A stretch of DNA of 64,000 bases from NCBI RefSeq assembly GCF_963675165.1, contig NC_087378.1, forward strand, positions 2,763,525-2,827,524, read 5' to 3'. The translations under genes and the position numbers were made by a program. This document shows, piece after piece, positions 1-11,991 of the stretch. How positions within the stretch are numbered: the first letter of the stretch is position 1; each line of letters opens with the position of its first letter. Source of the stretch: Halichondria panicea (lineage: Eukaryota > Porifera > Demospongiae > Suberitida > Halichondriidae). The notes beneath the pieces are model-generated. The model did not search any database. It saw only the letters and a program-made list of their open reading frames with translations, and had not been told where the DNA came from.

Positions 1-93
1 CGCATGCAGGAAGGGTACGACCATAGCTACTACTTTATAGCCTCATTTATGGAAGAACACATTAAACAGCATGCTCAAGTTTTGAATGCTTAA
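1..93 (+). CDS. ESD: S-formylglutathione hydrolase (esterase D), C-terminal end
   Basis: The window opens inside the last exon, in frame 1 from base 1, and the stop is at 91-93. The 30 visible residues contain [13 protein letters not shown] and end HAQVLNA. From memory this matches the C-terminus of animal esterase D, where human has [12 protein letters not shown] and ends HAKYLNA. The enzyme hydrolyses S-formylglutathione in the glutathione-dependent formaldehyde oxidation pathway in the cytosol. The His in DHSYYF is the expected catalytic-triad histidine of this alpha/beta hydrolase. The rest of the gene lies upstream of the window. It faces GATAD1 tail to tail. Confidence 0.88.
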   Translation, partial: RMQEGYDHSYYFIASFMEEHIKQHAQVLNA

Positions 94-646
94 AGTTTTT
101 TGGGACTGAGTGATGTCAAGATCTTTTGATTATTTGATTATTTCATATTCAGAATTGTAGCAAAACAAAGAATGTGGTGCATAATTTTATAACAATTAGC
201 TATTTACCAGGCTGCTACCAAAGGGCCTGGGATCGAGGCTAAAGTTACGTACAAGCATTGTACAAACATTTACATGAATGTAGCAAATGCATGATATAAA
301 GTACATGTATGCAGCATAATTTATCGCCAGGAGCCCATAAATAAGAAACGTGATCACCATAGTCAGCCGCTCCTTCTCTTATTTACGGGTGGGTAAATTT
401 GGCGAATCAAGCTAGCCTGCCTGCTAGGTGAGGAACGTCAAAATTAAAAATAAATATCAGTCCCAGTATATCTCACGAGATCAATCATACCGAGAGTACT
501 GTCATAGTCATCAAATTGAACAAAATAATTGTTCTCAATTGCCTCATTTGCTGCCAAATTTATCTGTAACATATACTGTATTCAACACCAGAAGAAATTG
601 ATTGTGATTCATGATTAAGAGCCAATTTGAGACGTGATTAGTCTAC
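94..646. other. Intergenic tail-to-tail spacer with a short palindromic repeat
   Basis: This AT-rich spacer between the ESD and GATAD1 stops holds no convincing coding exon. Bases 323-396 form an imperfect inverted repeat (AGGAGCCCATAAATAAGA against TCTTATTTACGGG). Its arms resemble the ends of the larger element at 50216-50545, so it is probably a shortened relative. The 3' UTRs and poly(A) sites of both genes must lie here. Confidence 0.5.
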
Positions 647-2607
647 CTAATTAGCTGTTTCCCATAGCGATGCTAGTTCAATGTTATGAAAGTAACTAGC
701 TTGAAAGTTCTTTGATTGAGGAGAATGACAGACAAATTCCACAACATCGAGGGACATAGGAACGTCTTCTTCCGGGCCTGCAGATGCAGACAAACAACAT
801 ACTGTAACAGTGAAACCCCACGCCACCCGTAAACTGTATTATTACAGGTACCAATAAACAGTTTGTGTATAAGCAAGAGTAGATATATAAGAGTAAGAGT
901 GTTGAACTGCTGTAGTAAACGTGGAACCGTCCGCAATTGCCTTAATGTGCAGCATCACTGTCATCACTATTCAATTGTTGAGTAAATTGTTAAGTGTTCT
1001 TGAATAAATTGTGGTCTGTCGTTAGTAGCACTGTCTGTACAATGCAGAGGAGGTTGGACGCGATCACGTGCAACAAATTTTTGTTGAGCTGGCTCACATT
1101 CTTGACTATGAGTAAAGTTCTAGCTAGCTGAATATTTTGGGCTTCCTGGCTCTTTTGGTGTATAGTTACCCCGACATCCAAATATCATCAAATATCCTCT
1201 TCATTCTGACGAGTTATCAGTGCATAGAGTGTTTACTAGATTCCTGCCAGCCGGTACAATGCAAGCTGAATACAGCACCGCTGAACATTACTCTACCCTA
1301 TAATCCTGCTCCAACCAGGAAACAGGTACAGCTAGTCAGGCTCAGTACAGTCGGACATAGCAGTAACTTTTTTACTGTTGTTCAGTATCTATGGTAACAT
1401 AAGAAAAAACTTTAGGAATGTCATATGAATGATGATGCATGTCCACCTCCTCTGTGTACAGGAACTGCACAATCAGCATGTATGGTTTCTGGAAAGTGTT
1501 GCTAATTAGCTGATTACTATCAAGTGATGACGCAGGAGCAGGCAACACTCTTACTCTTATCTACTCTCAACAAGGGCACCTCTGTCGAAAAGCTGTACCC
1601 AAGGTGTTCGCTTTAAAGGGTTTTCATAGTATAAATCACCAGCACACTGCACTCACCTAATATGAATCTGGTAGGGTCAAAGTGTGAAGGATGAGGGTGC
1701 GTTGGTAAGAGCCAAGTGATAACGACATACCGCTCAGCATGGTGGTCTTGAAGAAACCCTCGGAGAAGTGCATAATACACACCACCATCCTCATCCAGCA
1801 CAGATACTATGTCACCAACTTCGTATTGTGTACCCTGTGGAAAATATATACAAGGTTGAATACCCACACAGCCTATCTACAACAACACACACAATTAACA
1901 CGTCAATCTATTTTCAATTTTGCACCTCTGTCTAAAAGGCTATTTCCCTAAGGAGGAAACACAAGGTCTACTCAACACACACTAGGAGTAAACATGTACG
2001 TACTTACATTGTGATTAATAGAGTCGCTGGTGACTACCTCAGGCTGAGCCACAGGAGATCTAACAGGCTGATACAGTTTCAGAGATAAGCTGCGCCGGCT
2101 TCTCTCCCACTGGCTGATGTGGTGATCCCTAAAAGCAGTAGCGGGTACCGGTACAGGTTGTACTCCCACTAACTCATTATCTTTAACAGGCTTTTCACTT
2201 TTGTTCTCCTTGATAGAATCTTTGCTATTATTTGGGGTGGATGGTAGAGAATTACTAGCTGTACACACTGATACGTTTGTCTCCACAACGATAGGAGGAT
2301 TATCTTGTGGGATGGATTGTGGTTTGGCTTTATTGGCTCTCTCTCTTGACCGAGTAGACCTTCTAGTAGTGGGACCAGGAGACTGGGATAAAGCATCTGT
2401 CTTCTCATTCTGGGATGGTGTAGGGTCATATTGGCCACTTGCACTGCTAGTAGTACTTCTAGTGCTCTGAGGAGATGACGAATTTGAGTTAGTTTTTTTC
2501 TCAACAGTCTGACAGTCTAAGCACATCAAAGAGCCGTTTGTAGTCTTGTGCCACATCAGACTAGATGTTGCCTTACATTTCACACAAGTTGGGCTGCGTT
2601 GTGACAT
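647..2607 (-). CDS. GATAD1: GATA zinc finger domain-containing protein 1
   Basis: Three exons: 2008-2607, 1657-1834 and 647-777, with phases agreeing and a product of about 302 aa (human 269 aa by memory). Exon 1 starts MSQRSPTCVKCKATSS and holds one GATA-type finger with C-X2-C (CVKC) and a second CLDC pair. A Ser/Thr-rich basic linker follows. Exon 2 carries the conserved block YEVGDIVSVLDEDGG..YYALLRGF. Exon 3 begins GPEEDVPMSLDVVEFVCHSP, close to the vertebrate GPEEDLP..EYLEFVCHAPS. In vertebrates GATAD1 is a chromatin reader associated with H3K4me3 and HDAC-containing complexes in the nucleus. The gene is divergent from the Kelch gene, with 305 bp between the ATGs. The short last exon has no long open frame and was found by matching the family sequence after a good acceptor. 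Confidence 0.9.
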
Positions 2608-2912
2608 CTCAACAAGAATTGGACTATAAAGCAGGTAATAGTCGCCGTATTAATTTGTGATTGCCAAAAGTTCTTTTGGATGATCTTTACCAAAGATTTA
2701 AAGAGCATCAACAAAGCGATATTTACCAATTGTGAATTCAAAGAGACGCTTTATGTCAACAAAGTGACAAAGACAGTCTTCTATTGCTCCTTTAACGGGA
2801 CTAGATCCAAGAATAAGAACACCACCTCATTTTCTAGGGATTAAAGCCAAAGTAAGCTGTGAAAAGAAACACACTACTATTAAACTAATTTGATTACAGG
2901 GATTGGCAAACA
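2608..2912. promoter_or_regulatory. Shared divergent promoter region, GATAD1 / Kelch-like gene
   Basis: Only 305 bp separate the ATGs of two genes that point away from each other, so both 5' UTRs and core promoters must be here. A TTACAG just upstream of the Kelch ATG looks like an acceptor, which suggests a 5' UTR intron. No specific factor site can be named. Confidence 0.45.
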
Positions 2913-4760
2913 ATGGCTAGTCATCAGCAGGATCTTGTGAGTAGGCCACAACCTTCAGGGCTGTGTGATTCAAGGCTTTTCCAAATGAAAGATCACTGCA
3001 ATGATTCATTTACGGTTATGAACCAACTTCGTAAAGACAAGCAACTCTGTGACATAACATTTCGAATCGGATCCCAAACATTTCTTGCCCATCGAGTAAT
3101 CTTGGCTAGTGCTAGTCCTTACCTTCGAGCCATGTTTACGTGTGGAATGAAAGAGAGTTCACAAGAAGAAATCGAACTACGAGGAATTGAAGCAAGAGCA
3201 ATGGATTTCCTTATTGACTATGCCTACACTGGGGAAGTTATGATCACCACTGACAATGTGCAAGACTTACTCCCTGCTGCTGGTATCCTACAACTTAAAG
3301 AGTTGAAAGAGGCTTGCTGCTCTTTCCTTGGTGACCACATGGATGTGACAAATTGCCTGGGGATAAAACAATTTGCTGACCTGCATTCCTGCCCAAAGTT
3401 ACTCAGACAAGCCAATCGTTTCACAGTCATGAAATTCATTGAAGTCATACAGAACGACGAGTTTCTTCAACTCCCACATGTGGTCCTCAAAGAAATCCTC
3501 GAAAACGATCATCTTCATGTCGACACCGAGGTACAAGTGTTTAGAGCATTTTTGAGTTGGGTAAATCACGATGTTGAGCAACGAACACAAAATGCGTTTG
3601 AGCTGTTGGATTTGATCCGAATTCCACTGATTCCCAAGAATTTTTGGACAGACGCTTTCCAACAAGAGCCTCTCTTCAAGCAGAGCCAGGCATGCCATGC
3701 ATACATCAAGGGCTATTTAATGGGTCTGAACAACGACACACTCCCCAAGAAGACACGCACTCCAGTTAAAACCATCTACACGATAGGCGGTCGCAACTGC
3801 CAGCGATGTCTGTCTTCCTGCGAGCGGTACATTGCCGAAGAAGATCGCTGGGAAGAGCTTCCCCCAATGAAGCAAGTTCGAACGGCTGTTGCAGCTGGTG
3901 CTGTAGATGGGAAACTATATGCTGTGGGAGGTGAATGTGAGACGAAGTTTGCTCATGAAGGTACTCTGTATCTAACATCTGTCGAATATTTTGATCCAAT
4001 TCACAATGCATGGGTGGCAGCACCGAGCATGAAGTTGCAACGATCATTCACAGCTGTAGCAGTCCTCAACAGTAAGTGACACTGGGTCGTACACCGTTTT
4101 AACACTCTGTACTTTCTTCAATATGCGAATTCTAAGTTGGTTCACTTGTGGTACACTAAATAATGATCTATTTGTTTGCTTTCTTATCCAGACAAAATCT
4201 ATGCTGTTGGGGGGGAGACTACTTCGCTGTGCTACAAATCTGTCGAGTGCTATGACCCTCGCCAAAAAGTCTGGATCACCATTCCCGACATGCAGATTGC
4301 TCGGTCTGGCGCTGGTGCCTGTGGAATAAATGGAAAGCTGTACGTGATTGGAGGTCAAGACCGTGCCATCCATCATTCCACTGTCGAATGCTACGATCCC
4401 AATGATAACACATGGCGGCTTGTTGCTAATATGCATCATGCTCGCTCTGGAGTGGCAACTGTTGTCTACGAGAACCACATCTATGCTATAGGAGGTCGGG
4501 ACAGACACAGACAAGCCTATTATGATGTGGTTGAGCGATACGATCCAAAAACTAACACCTGGGAAGCTTTTCAGTCTCTAACACACCCTCGTGCCTGGCC
4601 CTCTGCGTGTATGTTTAAGGGGGATATCTATGTAACGGGTGGCTATGATGGCCAGTATCGCTTAAAGACTGTCGAGCGATTCGACAAGGTGGAGAAGAAA
4701 TGGAAGAGTGTGGCCGACATGTGTGAGTTTAGAGCAGGATGTGGAACTGCTGTGCTGTGA
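2913..4760 (+). CDS. Kelch-like BTB-BACK protein (Cullin-3 substrate adaptor)
   Basis: Two exons, 2913-4071 and 4192-4760, join in phase to about 575 aa, a typical KLHL length. The BTB domain is roughly residues 25-145, with LCDITFRIG and FLAHRVILASASPYLRAMF. The BACK domain is roughly 150-255, with CLGIKQFADLHSC. About six Kelch blades follow to the C-terminus, each with the glycine pair (YAVGG, YVIGG, YAIGG, YVTGG) and the downstream Y/W. Proteins of this plan bind Cullin-3 through BTB/BACK and present substrates through the propeller, acting as ubiquitin ligase adaptors. It resembles KLHL20/KLHL18/KEAP1-type proteins, but I cannot assign an ortholog. The single intron falls inside the propeller. 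Confidence 0.9.
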
Positions 4761-5194
4761 TTTTCTGTGTCTTGTTTTTTCATTCACTTAGCTATTATTA
4801 TGATAAACACATTCTGTATTAATTTTTTTGTCTGTATGAAAAGGTTTGTATGAAAGGTGACTTTAAAAAGAACATAATAAACACAGCAACATGAACTGGA
4901 TCCAGACAGCCATTTTTTTGCCTTGAGGACGTCTGGTTATGCAAAACTTAATGAAATTATCTTTACCAAAAATCGATATTGATGCCTATTTGCAACAGCA
5001 AAAAAGAACGGGCGTGGTACTGTAGAGTGGGTCAATGGGATATAATCTGTGTGTATTCTTTTCAAAATGCTGTATGATCATAATCAGAGTTTACATTATT
5101 ATCAAACACATACAGTCATGTATACAAATGTACATTTTAAAGAACAACTGCAAAACTAAAATTGTCACTATAATTATGGTCCCCAGAGACATTA

Positions 5195-7341
5195 TTATAT
5201 TGGTCCCAGCTGCCTCATTTGTAGGTCACTCAGGTCAGGATGCCACACATCAATCAAAAGGAACAGTGCTGCCTCAGAACCAGGGTTCCAAATCTCCTGT
5301 TCAAATGACTCGTCCAAAACTAGTATCTGACCTGACTTCATAACCCTGGAAGAGAACATTTAATTTCAAGCAAATAATGAAAACACCACTAGGTGTCCAG
5401 CCAGAATTATGGGGAAACTCTTAATGCTTGAGCGGTTTAAATAATAATGGCTACGCAGCATGCCTTGCTATGGGTATACCTCTACAGGCTACATAGCAGC
5501 TACATTGAATAATGGCTCACTTTTTCTCCTCGGCTACTCTCATTATCACACCTTCCTCATCTCCGACATTGAGTGCGACAAGAATCTGTAGCTTAGTATT
5601 TGTTAGCCCCACAAACGATGAAATGTGCGACTTTGGAGGAATGAACGTGAATTTAACACTTCCACGACGACAGTGAGCAGCTTCTGGAAAGGACTCAATT
5701 AGGGCACAGGTCTTAGACGTTTTTTGGCAGTTTTTTGAATTCTTTTTGCTGTTCAGGAAGAGGTTATATCGAGGGGAGTGAGTGGACCCGTCAGAAGAGA
5801 AGGAGAATGATAGATAGTCAAACACTGACTTGGCCTCTCTGTGTACAGAAAAATGTCAGTCTCATAGCATGTGAATAATAAAGATAACGGGAGAGGATAT
5901 CATTATAAAGCACATTCATTTTGGTTCATGAGTAAGCATATACAATCTCCCATTCCATTTAAAAGTTGACACTGAGTAAACTTAGAGTGCTTAATTGTGA
6001 TAGTAACTGCACCATACTAGTTTCTGGTTGGATAAAATTATTGGTTGAGCTACTCACTCCTTTATTGTCTCTAGAGCTTTTTCCACCCTCTGAATGTCAT
6101 GTTTATAGCCAGTGTCATTGATGTCCCACCAGCCTGAAGCACGGAGATTGGGCTGACTGAATAAAGGGCGTTGCCAGATAGAAGGAAAGAGTTTCAGATT
6201 CACTGCTTCGCTATACAAGATATATGACTGTGTGCGCGTGTGTGTGTGTGTGTGCATAGCATGAGTCAAACGCTGGACATTTTATTGCAGTGAGTTATAA
6301 AATTAAATTGTACAGTGAACCAACAGTATATAGCTGTTTTTCTTATTCATACCTCATCGGAGCGATTTAGTTTGGTGAGGGACTCGCCAGCATAGAGGTA
6401 GAATTTAGGATTAACTTTCACTCCTTCATCGTTCCTGATACCATCTAGAAGCAAAGGGAGGGCCTGCTCATAGCGTTTCTCGCTGTACAACACGTACCCT
6501 AACTGAGCACTGGCGAAATGATCATCTGTGAAGTTCTCCAAGTGATTCTTAAAATGTGTTTTAGCCTTCTTGAGTTTACCATCAGCAATATAGCCAAGAC
6601 CAAGACGATTAGAAAACAATAGATTGTCTTCTTTCAACGAGACCAACTTCTCGAGTGCTTTGATAGAAAGTGCTGCTTTTCCTCTCTCGTACGCTCTGTC
6701 CGCTAGCTCCACTAAAGCAGCCACACGAAAATCAACCTCACCAATGAAGGTCTCTAGACCTATTTTCTTATAGAATTCTAGTGCTGTATCCATAAGTTTA
6801 TTGCTCTTTTTCTCCTCGGCCATTTTCGACAAAGTAACAGCTTTTCCATATAAACTGCGGGGGCTTTGAGGGAACTTCTTTAGTATGTCATTAAAAGACT
6901 GCAGAGCTAAAGTGTATTCATTAGCTTCAAGAAGATTGTCTGCATGGAGAATCTCTATCAGATAAGGCTTGTCGGGATCAGCTGGAGAAAATGGTTTCTG
7001 AAGCAGGCGGGGCTTCTTCTGTTTTTTTTCAGTGGGCTTAGTCGATTTTTTTGGATTATTTGTTGTACTTTTCTTAGGCGACTGGTTTTGAGGTTTTGAA
7101 GACTTTTTTGAAGTTTTTCCACTGGTAGCCTTCTTATCAGACTTTTTATCAGCAGAGTTTACCTTAGTCACTTTAGCAGTTGAAGTGGGTGGAGTAGAGA
7201 CATCAGTGAGATAATAGTTGAAATAGTAAAAAAGACCAAATGCTGCAATAATTAAAAGAAGTGCTATGACAATCCAACGGAAGGTGTAATATCGATTTTT
7301 CTGATCAGAAAGAACTTGTCGTTTTCGCTCCAGACGTTCCT
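5195..7341 (-). CDS. ASPH-like type II membrane protein with a degenerate hydroxylase site
   Basis: Four 3' exons were resolved: 6353-7341, 6058-6227, 5521-5838 and 5195-5345. All phases agree and give about 542 aa; the first exon, with the ATG, was not found. The protein has a basic stretch (ERLERKRQ), one membrane helix (WIVIALLLIIAAFGLF), a long Lys/Ser-rich linker, a TPR-like region aligning with ASPH (KFPQSPRSLYGKA; LGYVLYSEKRY) and an aspartyl/asparaginyl beta-hydroxylase domain (CALIESFPEAAHCRRG; DESFEQEIW; LIDVWHPDL). ASPH hydroxylates Asp/Asn in EGF-like domains in the ER lumen using Fe(II) and 2-oxoglutarate. By alignment from memory, both iron-binding histidines are replaced (Phe for human His679, Gln for His725). 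The 2-oxoglutarate arginine (human Arg735) aligns with Ala. It is probably a pseudoenzyme, although all exons are open. Confidence 0.85.
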
Positions 7342-9638
7342 CTGTGGGAATAAAAAAAATGTTAAATGTGCATAACTACTGTCAGTACTGTAATCAGACA
7401 ATGGAGGAGGTATTGGAAACGCATGCGTGGACTCAGTGCAGTTCTGCCCATCTGTGTTGCGCCTACGCCCACACAGTACTGTTAGCAACTTGAGTACTGA
7501 AGTGCCTAACCCTAGCTCGGCTGTTAATTATAGATCTATAGAAACCAAAGGAATATTATGCAGTAGTATGTATGATCATGGAAGCTAGTTTGGCAGTAAG
7601 TAACAGGAAGGCGACTAGAGAAACGCTCAAACTTTTGAGATAACTGAGTTTTAGTGGTGCATGAGACAGACTGCACTGTGGACTAGGATCACAGCAAAGA
7701 AACCTGGAGTCTTAGATTATGGCTCTTGGATGTTCTGGGGCTAAAGAAGTTCCTGGGCAAATATTAAATACGTACTTCAAAGAAAGACCGCGTGTAGCTA
7801 GCCAATCATGCAAGCCAACTTGAAAGTTCATCTAATTACAGCACCACAAAAAATTAATTATGATTTTCCATAAGCGCACAAATAAGAAAAAACAAGTTTA
7901 GTGTTTATATTAGAGTGGAGCTTAGCAATAGAACGTATAGTACTCTAGTTCGTATAGTACTCTAGTTAGCTGTTTGAGGCTATCATAGATCAATGGTACA
8001 TAATTATATCCTCGATTAAAAGGCCGCGCTATAATTCTTTTGCCACAATAAATAATTCCAGAATTTACTTAGCACTCAAAAATTGGAGGAAATAAAATTA
8101 TTTTATGAACCTGGCGCTGTAATTAGTAACTTTTGCTCGCTTTAATGCGACAACAAAGCTTTATGATCGAAATTTGCCACTATTAAAATAACTTGTTGTC
8201 CAGAGGCTATCCATGCTGTAAATGCAGGATATGGTAGCAAGGTGAGTAGGACTCAGATATCACAAACAGACAAACAAACCTTAAAGTACAGCTAGCTGGT
8301 GCTAGGATCGCAGAGTCAGCAAAGAAGCTAAACTTGGTTGACTTGTTCTGAAGTTCTGTTACTCTGTCTGATTTCACTGAAGACTCTTTCAACGAAGAGC
8401 TCCTCTAACAGCTACTGAAACACGAATGAAAGCTACCGTATTACTATCTTGCTGGTGAAAAAAACCTTAGCGAACAAGCCAAATCAGTAGAAAATTAGAC
8501 ATTTGCTACACTACCGGTTAATAACCTATCAACATGGTGCGCACCTATCAAAGAAAGAACAGACCTCTATGCGCCTATTATCCGGATGCGCTTATATAGA
8601 TTAACTACGCCCATGACGTTTCAATGACGCATGCATGTGCACTTCTCCATTAGCTGGCTCGATTGTTGTCTGCAAGAGGTCTATAGCAGTAACACAACTA
8701 GTGAAGGAGACTTCACATCTGTAAGAGACTAGTTGTTGCGCAGAGAACTGTGCAGAGAACCATGCGCCTTCTATCGAAGTTCTTGGCCTGCTAACCGGTA
8801 TGTGCCTATTATAGTTGATTAAATTTTAGGGGGGAGGGGGAAGGGGGAAGGGGATATCCCCCCTAGCTCCAATCCCCCCTCCCCCCTAAAATGTGCATTC
8901 AAGTACTAGCTAGTTGTACATGACTGACTCGCAGGGTTTCATACAGGATGTTTAGCCAGGGGGGGAAATGACAACGGCCGCACGCCTTTGAAAATTTGGG
9001 GGAACTGCACCATGTACTAGATCAAAATGGGTATGCACTCCTGATGTATGTAAGAGGCTTTTTCTCAACTGATTTGACTGATACACGTAGAATAATCATT
9101 AGAGCTATAATATTATACATGTAGATCTATAATTACTTCTGTGAAATTTGGTATGACATCATTAATTTTCATATTTCCAGGGGGGGAATCCCAGGACTCC
9201 CACCCCTTTGTATGACACCCTGCTGAGTGTCCATAGCTGGGTATTGAAATAACAGTTGACCTTTTTTAGCAACATTTTCTGGCTACATTTCCCCCTCTAC
9301 TTCAAAATCCTGTATGGCACCCTGCTTATTAACCAGATTGTATGGTATTGCATTCTGGAAAGTCAGTTTGTGATTTTATTTTTGGAAAGTGATCAACACT
9401 CGCAATATTCAATTTAAAAATTCTAGTAATAAGGTAGTAGCCCAACTTGATCCTTTTTGGCTGTTAAGTAATACGTAATACTTAGACACTGTTTTGAAGA
9501 AGCCCAAAGGCACTGCTTTAGTATCCTGAGCGAAGCGAGGGTACTACAAGTGCTTGAGGGCTCCATAGTATACCTCCTCCAAGGCACTTTTCCCATGTAC
9601 TTCCCACGTTGATCTTATCAACTATTATCTATAAGACA
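7342..9638. other. Upstream flank of the ASPH-like gene; no firm gene
   Basis: I see no convincing coding exon here, although the missing first exon of the ASPH-like gene should lie on the minus strand. Bases 8824-8892 form a G-run/C-run hairpin (TTTTAGGGGGGAGGG against CCCTCCCCCCTAAAA). Bases 8893-9325 contain a dispersed repeat with phrases such as GTATGACACCCTGC and GAGTGTCCATAGCT, which recur near 52370-52535. Confidence 0.4.
8824..8892. repeat. G/C-run inverted repeat (hairpin)
   Basis: A left arm TTTTAGGGGGGAGGG and a right arm CCCTCCCCCCTAAAA flank a short loop with GATATCCCCCC. The strand-biased G tract could also form a non-B structure. It lies at the edge of a dispersed repeat. Confidence 0.6.
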
Positions 9639-10055
9639 TACCGTATATATGCTCGATCAGAGGCCGTTCTTGTATAAAGGCCGCACTCAAATAGTAGCCT
9701 CCCTTGCTAGCAAAATGAAACATTTAGTAGCCGCTCTCAAATAGTAGCCTCAGTGAACTTTAACTCTAGCATCTGCACGTGGCAGCCAAAAAAATTATTA
9801 ATACTAGTAGCTAGATACATGTACGTAGCTACTAGGTACAGGTAGCAGCTTGGTAGTGCTTCACAAAGACTTTATCATGGCAGAGTTCAAGTTTATGCAA
9901 GTGAAAAGAACTTTTGATGGCAAACTAAAGGTTGTTGAATTACCTGGAGCTAATAAACGCCATTCTTGAACAGTGGCCTCTCTTGAATTGTAGCTTCCTC
10001 TTCCAGCAAAATTAAACATTTTGTAGCCGCGGCTCCTGATCAAGCATATACGGTA
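9639..10055. mobile_element. MITE with TACCGTATA termini (copy 1)
   Basis: The left end begins TACCGTATATATGCTCGATC. The right end, read inward on the other strand, begins TACCGTATATGCTTGATC, so about 26 bp of imperfect terminal inverted repeat enclose roughly 417 bp. No long reading frame is preserved, which fits a non-autonomous DNA element. The same TACCGTATA tip is on the elements at 21750 and 43355, although their interiors differ. Confidence 0.7.
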
Positions 10056-10649
10056 GGTCAATTTTCATGTGACGAAGGCAGGGAAAACATTTTAACACAG
10101 ATGGGCTACGCACTTCCATATTAAATCTCTGCTGTAATCATCTGAGTTAAAGTTAAAGCACCATAATTACGAAAACAAAAATTGTAAAACACCATTGGAC
10201 TTTCACCCATAATTATGGCCATTTGTAGGTAAATATTACTTTTTACATGTTTTTACTCACGCTTTACTTCACTCTGGGAAGTTTGTGTTGATCGTTTTAT
10301 CTCCTGAATTGAGCATTCATTAGATTGCTCTCCTTTTCCTGTTCTCTGTGTAGCCATTGTAGATACTGAGGAGCCCTGGACTAGACGTTTCTCTTCTACA
10401 GTGAACACCTGTGCAGGTACACTTCCTGACCTTGATTAGTAGGCGTGACATTTTTTTGGGCACACCCATAGGCATAGAGCAAGCCAGATGGACGGAGTAT
10501 GGCGCGGCCCGCGAGAGCCTTGTTGATAAAAAAATGTACTTGCTTCTGGAGACACATGTGTACATGTACTGGTACATCATTATGAAAGCAAAATTGATCT
10601 CATGAGTACAATAATTTTTTACGTGTACGTACGTAGATAGTGCATAAAT

Positions 10650-11000
10650 TCCTTATCCCACCTCGTCCTACATACCACACTGGATTGTTTAGCCATAGGC
10701 TAGGTACCCTATCATAGTGATACTGTATGGACCATCCTACCTAGTATAGTACCTTCTGCTCCCCCGTCCTACCACAACCTTTTTTGTTCAACACTGGATT
10801 GTTCTACCTTGTCGTACATCTTACCACAACCACATCCTACCTTATCGGACCCCATCCTACCACAAACTTCTTCGTCCTACACTGGATTGTTCAGCCATCC
10901 TACCTTATCGTACTCTCTCATACATCCTACCACGTCCTACACTGGATTGTTCATCCATCTTACCCCATCCTACTGGATTGGATAGCATCAAAAACCACTG
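10650..11000. repeat. Minisatellite with CTACACTGGATTGTT core
   Basis: At least five imperfect tandem units share the phrases CCTACCACA and ACACTGGATTGTT, with unit lengths varying around 45-75 bp. The short reading frames over it are by-products of the repeat. Confidence 0.65.
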
Positions 11001-11413
11001 ATCATTCGACATCATGATGGAAATCTATACATGTAGTATCCAATAAAACGTCATTAGGACACTTTCCATAATTATTTGTTTTATTATCTTGCTTTAGGAT
11101 CCAGGGTTTAGTTTCACTTACTACTCCAAACTTCGCGGGTAGAAAAGGCGGCGACCTTTACCGCGCGCGGCATAGGAGGGCGGAGGCGGGTGACCCCTAT
11201 CGGCCACCATAAAAAGCCGTTTAGGTGAGTTCAGCGCTACAATTACAAAGCATGGGATTACTTCTTATTCCTAATTTTTCGCGTCCTGGGTCTTAAAAAT
11301 GGACATTAATCACCACAAACCTACCACCGATTTTTTAATATAATAATATTATATGTAGTATCACCTACACAATAATTGTATTAGCACATTAGCACAATAT
11401 ATTTACAACATCT

Positions 11414-11991
11414 ACTATGAGCTGACTCATGGCGTAGAGCTGACCTTTGCCAATCTCACTTGCCATTATCTCATACCCGAGCCAGAGACAGAGGGGGATG
11501 AGGAGGAGACGCAAGACCTTGGGGCAGAGGAAGCAACAAATGACGAAGCAAAAGGTGAGGCTCGTCTGTGAGATCTCAGTGGCTACACTTTGTCTAATTT
11601 TCAGAGGAGAGTGAAGGGAGCACTGTGTGTGACCCTAGTGAGGCTCGTGATGGTGGTGGAGAGAGTGAGGGTGGGGAGGATGATGAGCCTCAGGCCACTG
11701 AGATACCTCGTGTCATGTTCACTGGTCTTATTGACGAGGATGGACAGAGGAGCGTACACGATTTGGGAGGGGAAATGGTTGACTCTGTCTACCGGTGCAC
11801 ACACCTCATCATGGACAAGGTTCGACGCACCGTCAAGTTCTTGTGTTGTCTGTCTCGTGGCTGTCTCATTGTGAGCAGCAACTGGTTGTCCGAGAGTGCG
11901 TTGGCGGGATAATTCCTACCAGCTGAACCTTATCATCAAAGACAGAAGCTCTGAGAGACTGTTTAACTTCTCTCTTGTCAAGTAAGGGTAC
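11414..11991 (+). pseudogene. MDC1-like FHA-end / BRCT fragment, apparently decayed
   Basis: An upstream exon (about 11414-11552) reads YELTHGVELTFANLTCHY and then an acidic tail, like the last strands of an FHA domain. After a short intron, a second exon (from 11605) gives a clear first BRCT repeat: PRVMFTGLIDEDGQRSV, VRRTVKFLCCLSRGCLIVSS, NWLSESALAG. From memory this resembles MDC1 (human KVLFTGVVD..IRRTVKFLCALGRG), a mediator of the DNA-damage checkpoint that binds phospho-H2AX. The first half of the FHA domain is not recognisable upstream. The frame changes just after NWLSESALAG, near 11911, where YQLNLIIKDRSSERLFNFSL resumes in another frame. No good second BRCT repeat was found; 12121-12210 holds only a weak echo. 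A decayed copy is the simplest reading. PAXIP1-type BRCT proteins are an alternative source. Confidence 0.6.

Noticed and set aside
4044-4514. 156-codon minus-strand frame
   Set aside because: Antisense shadow of the Kelch repeats.
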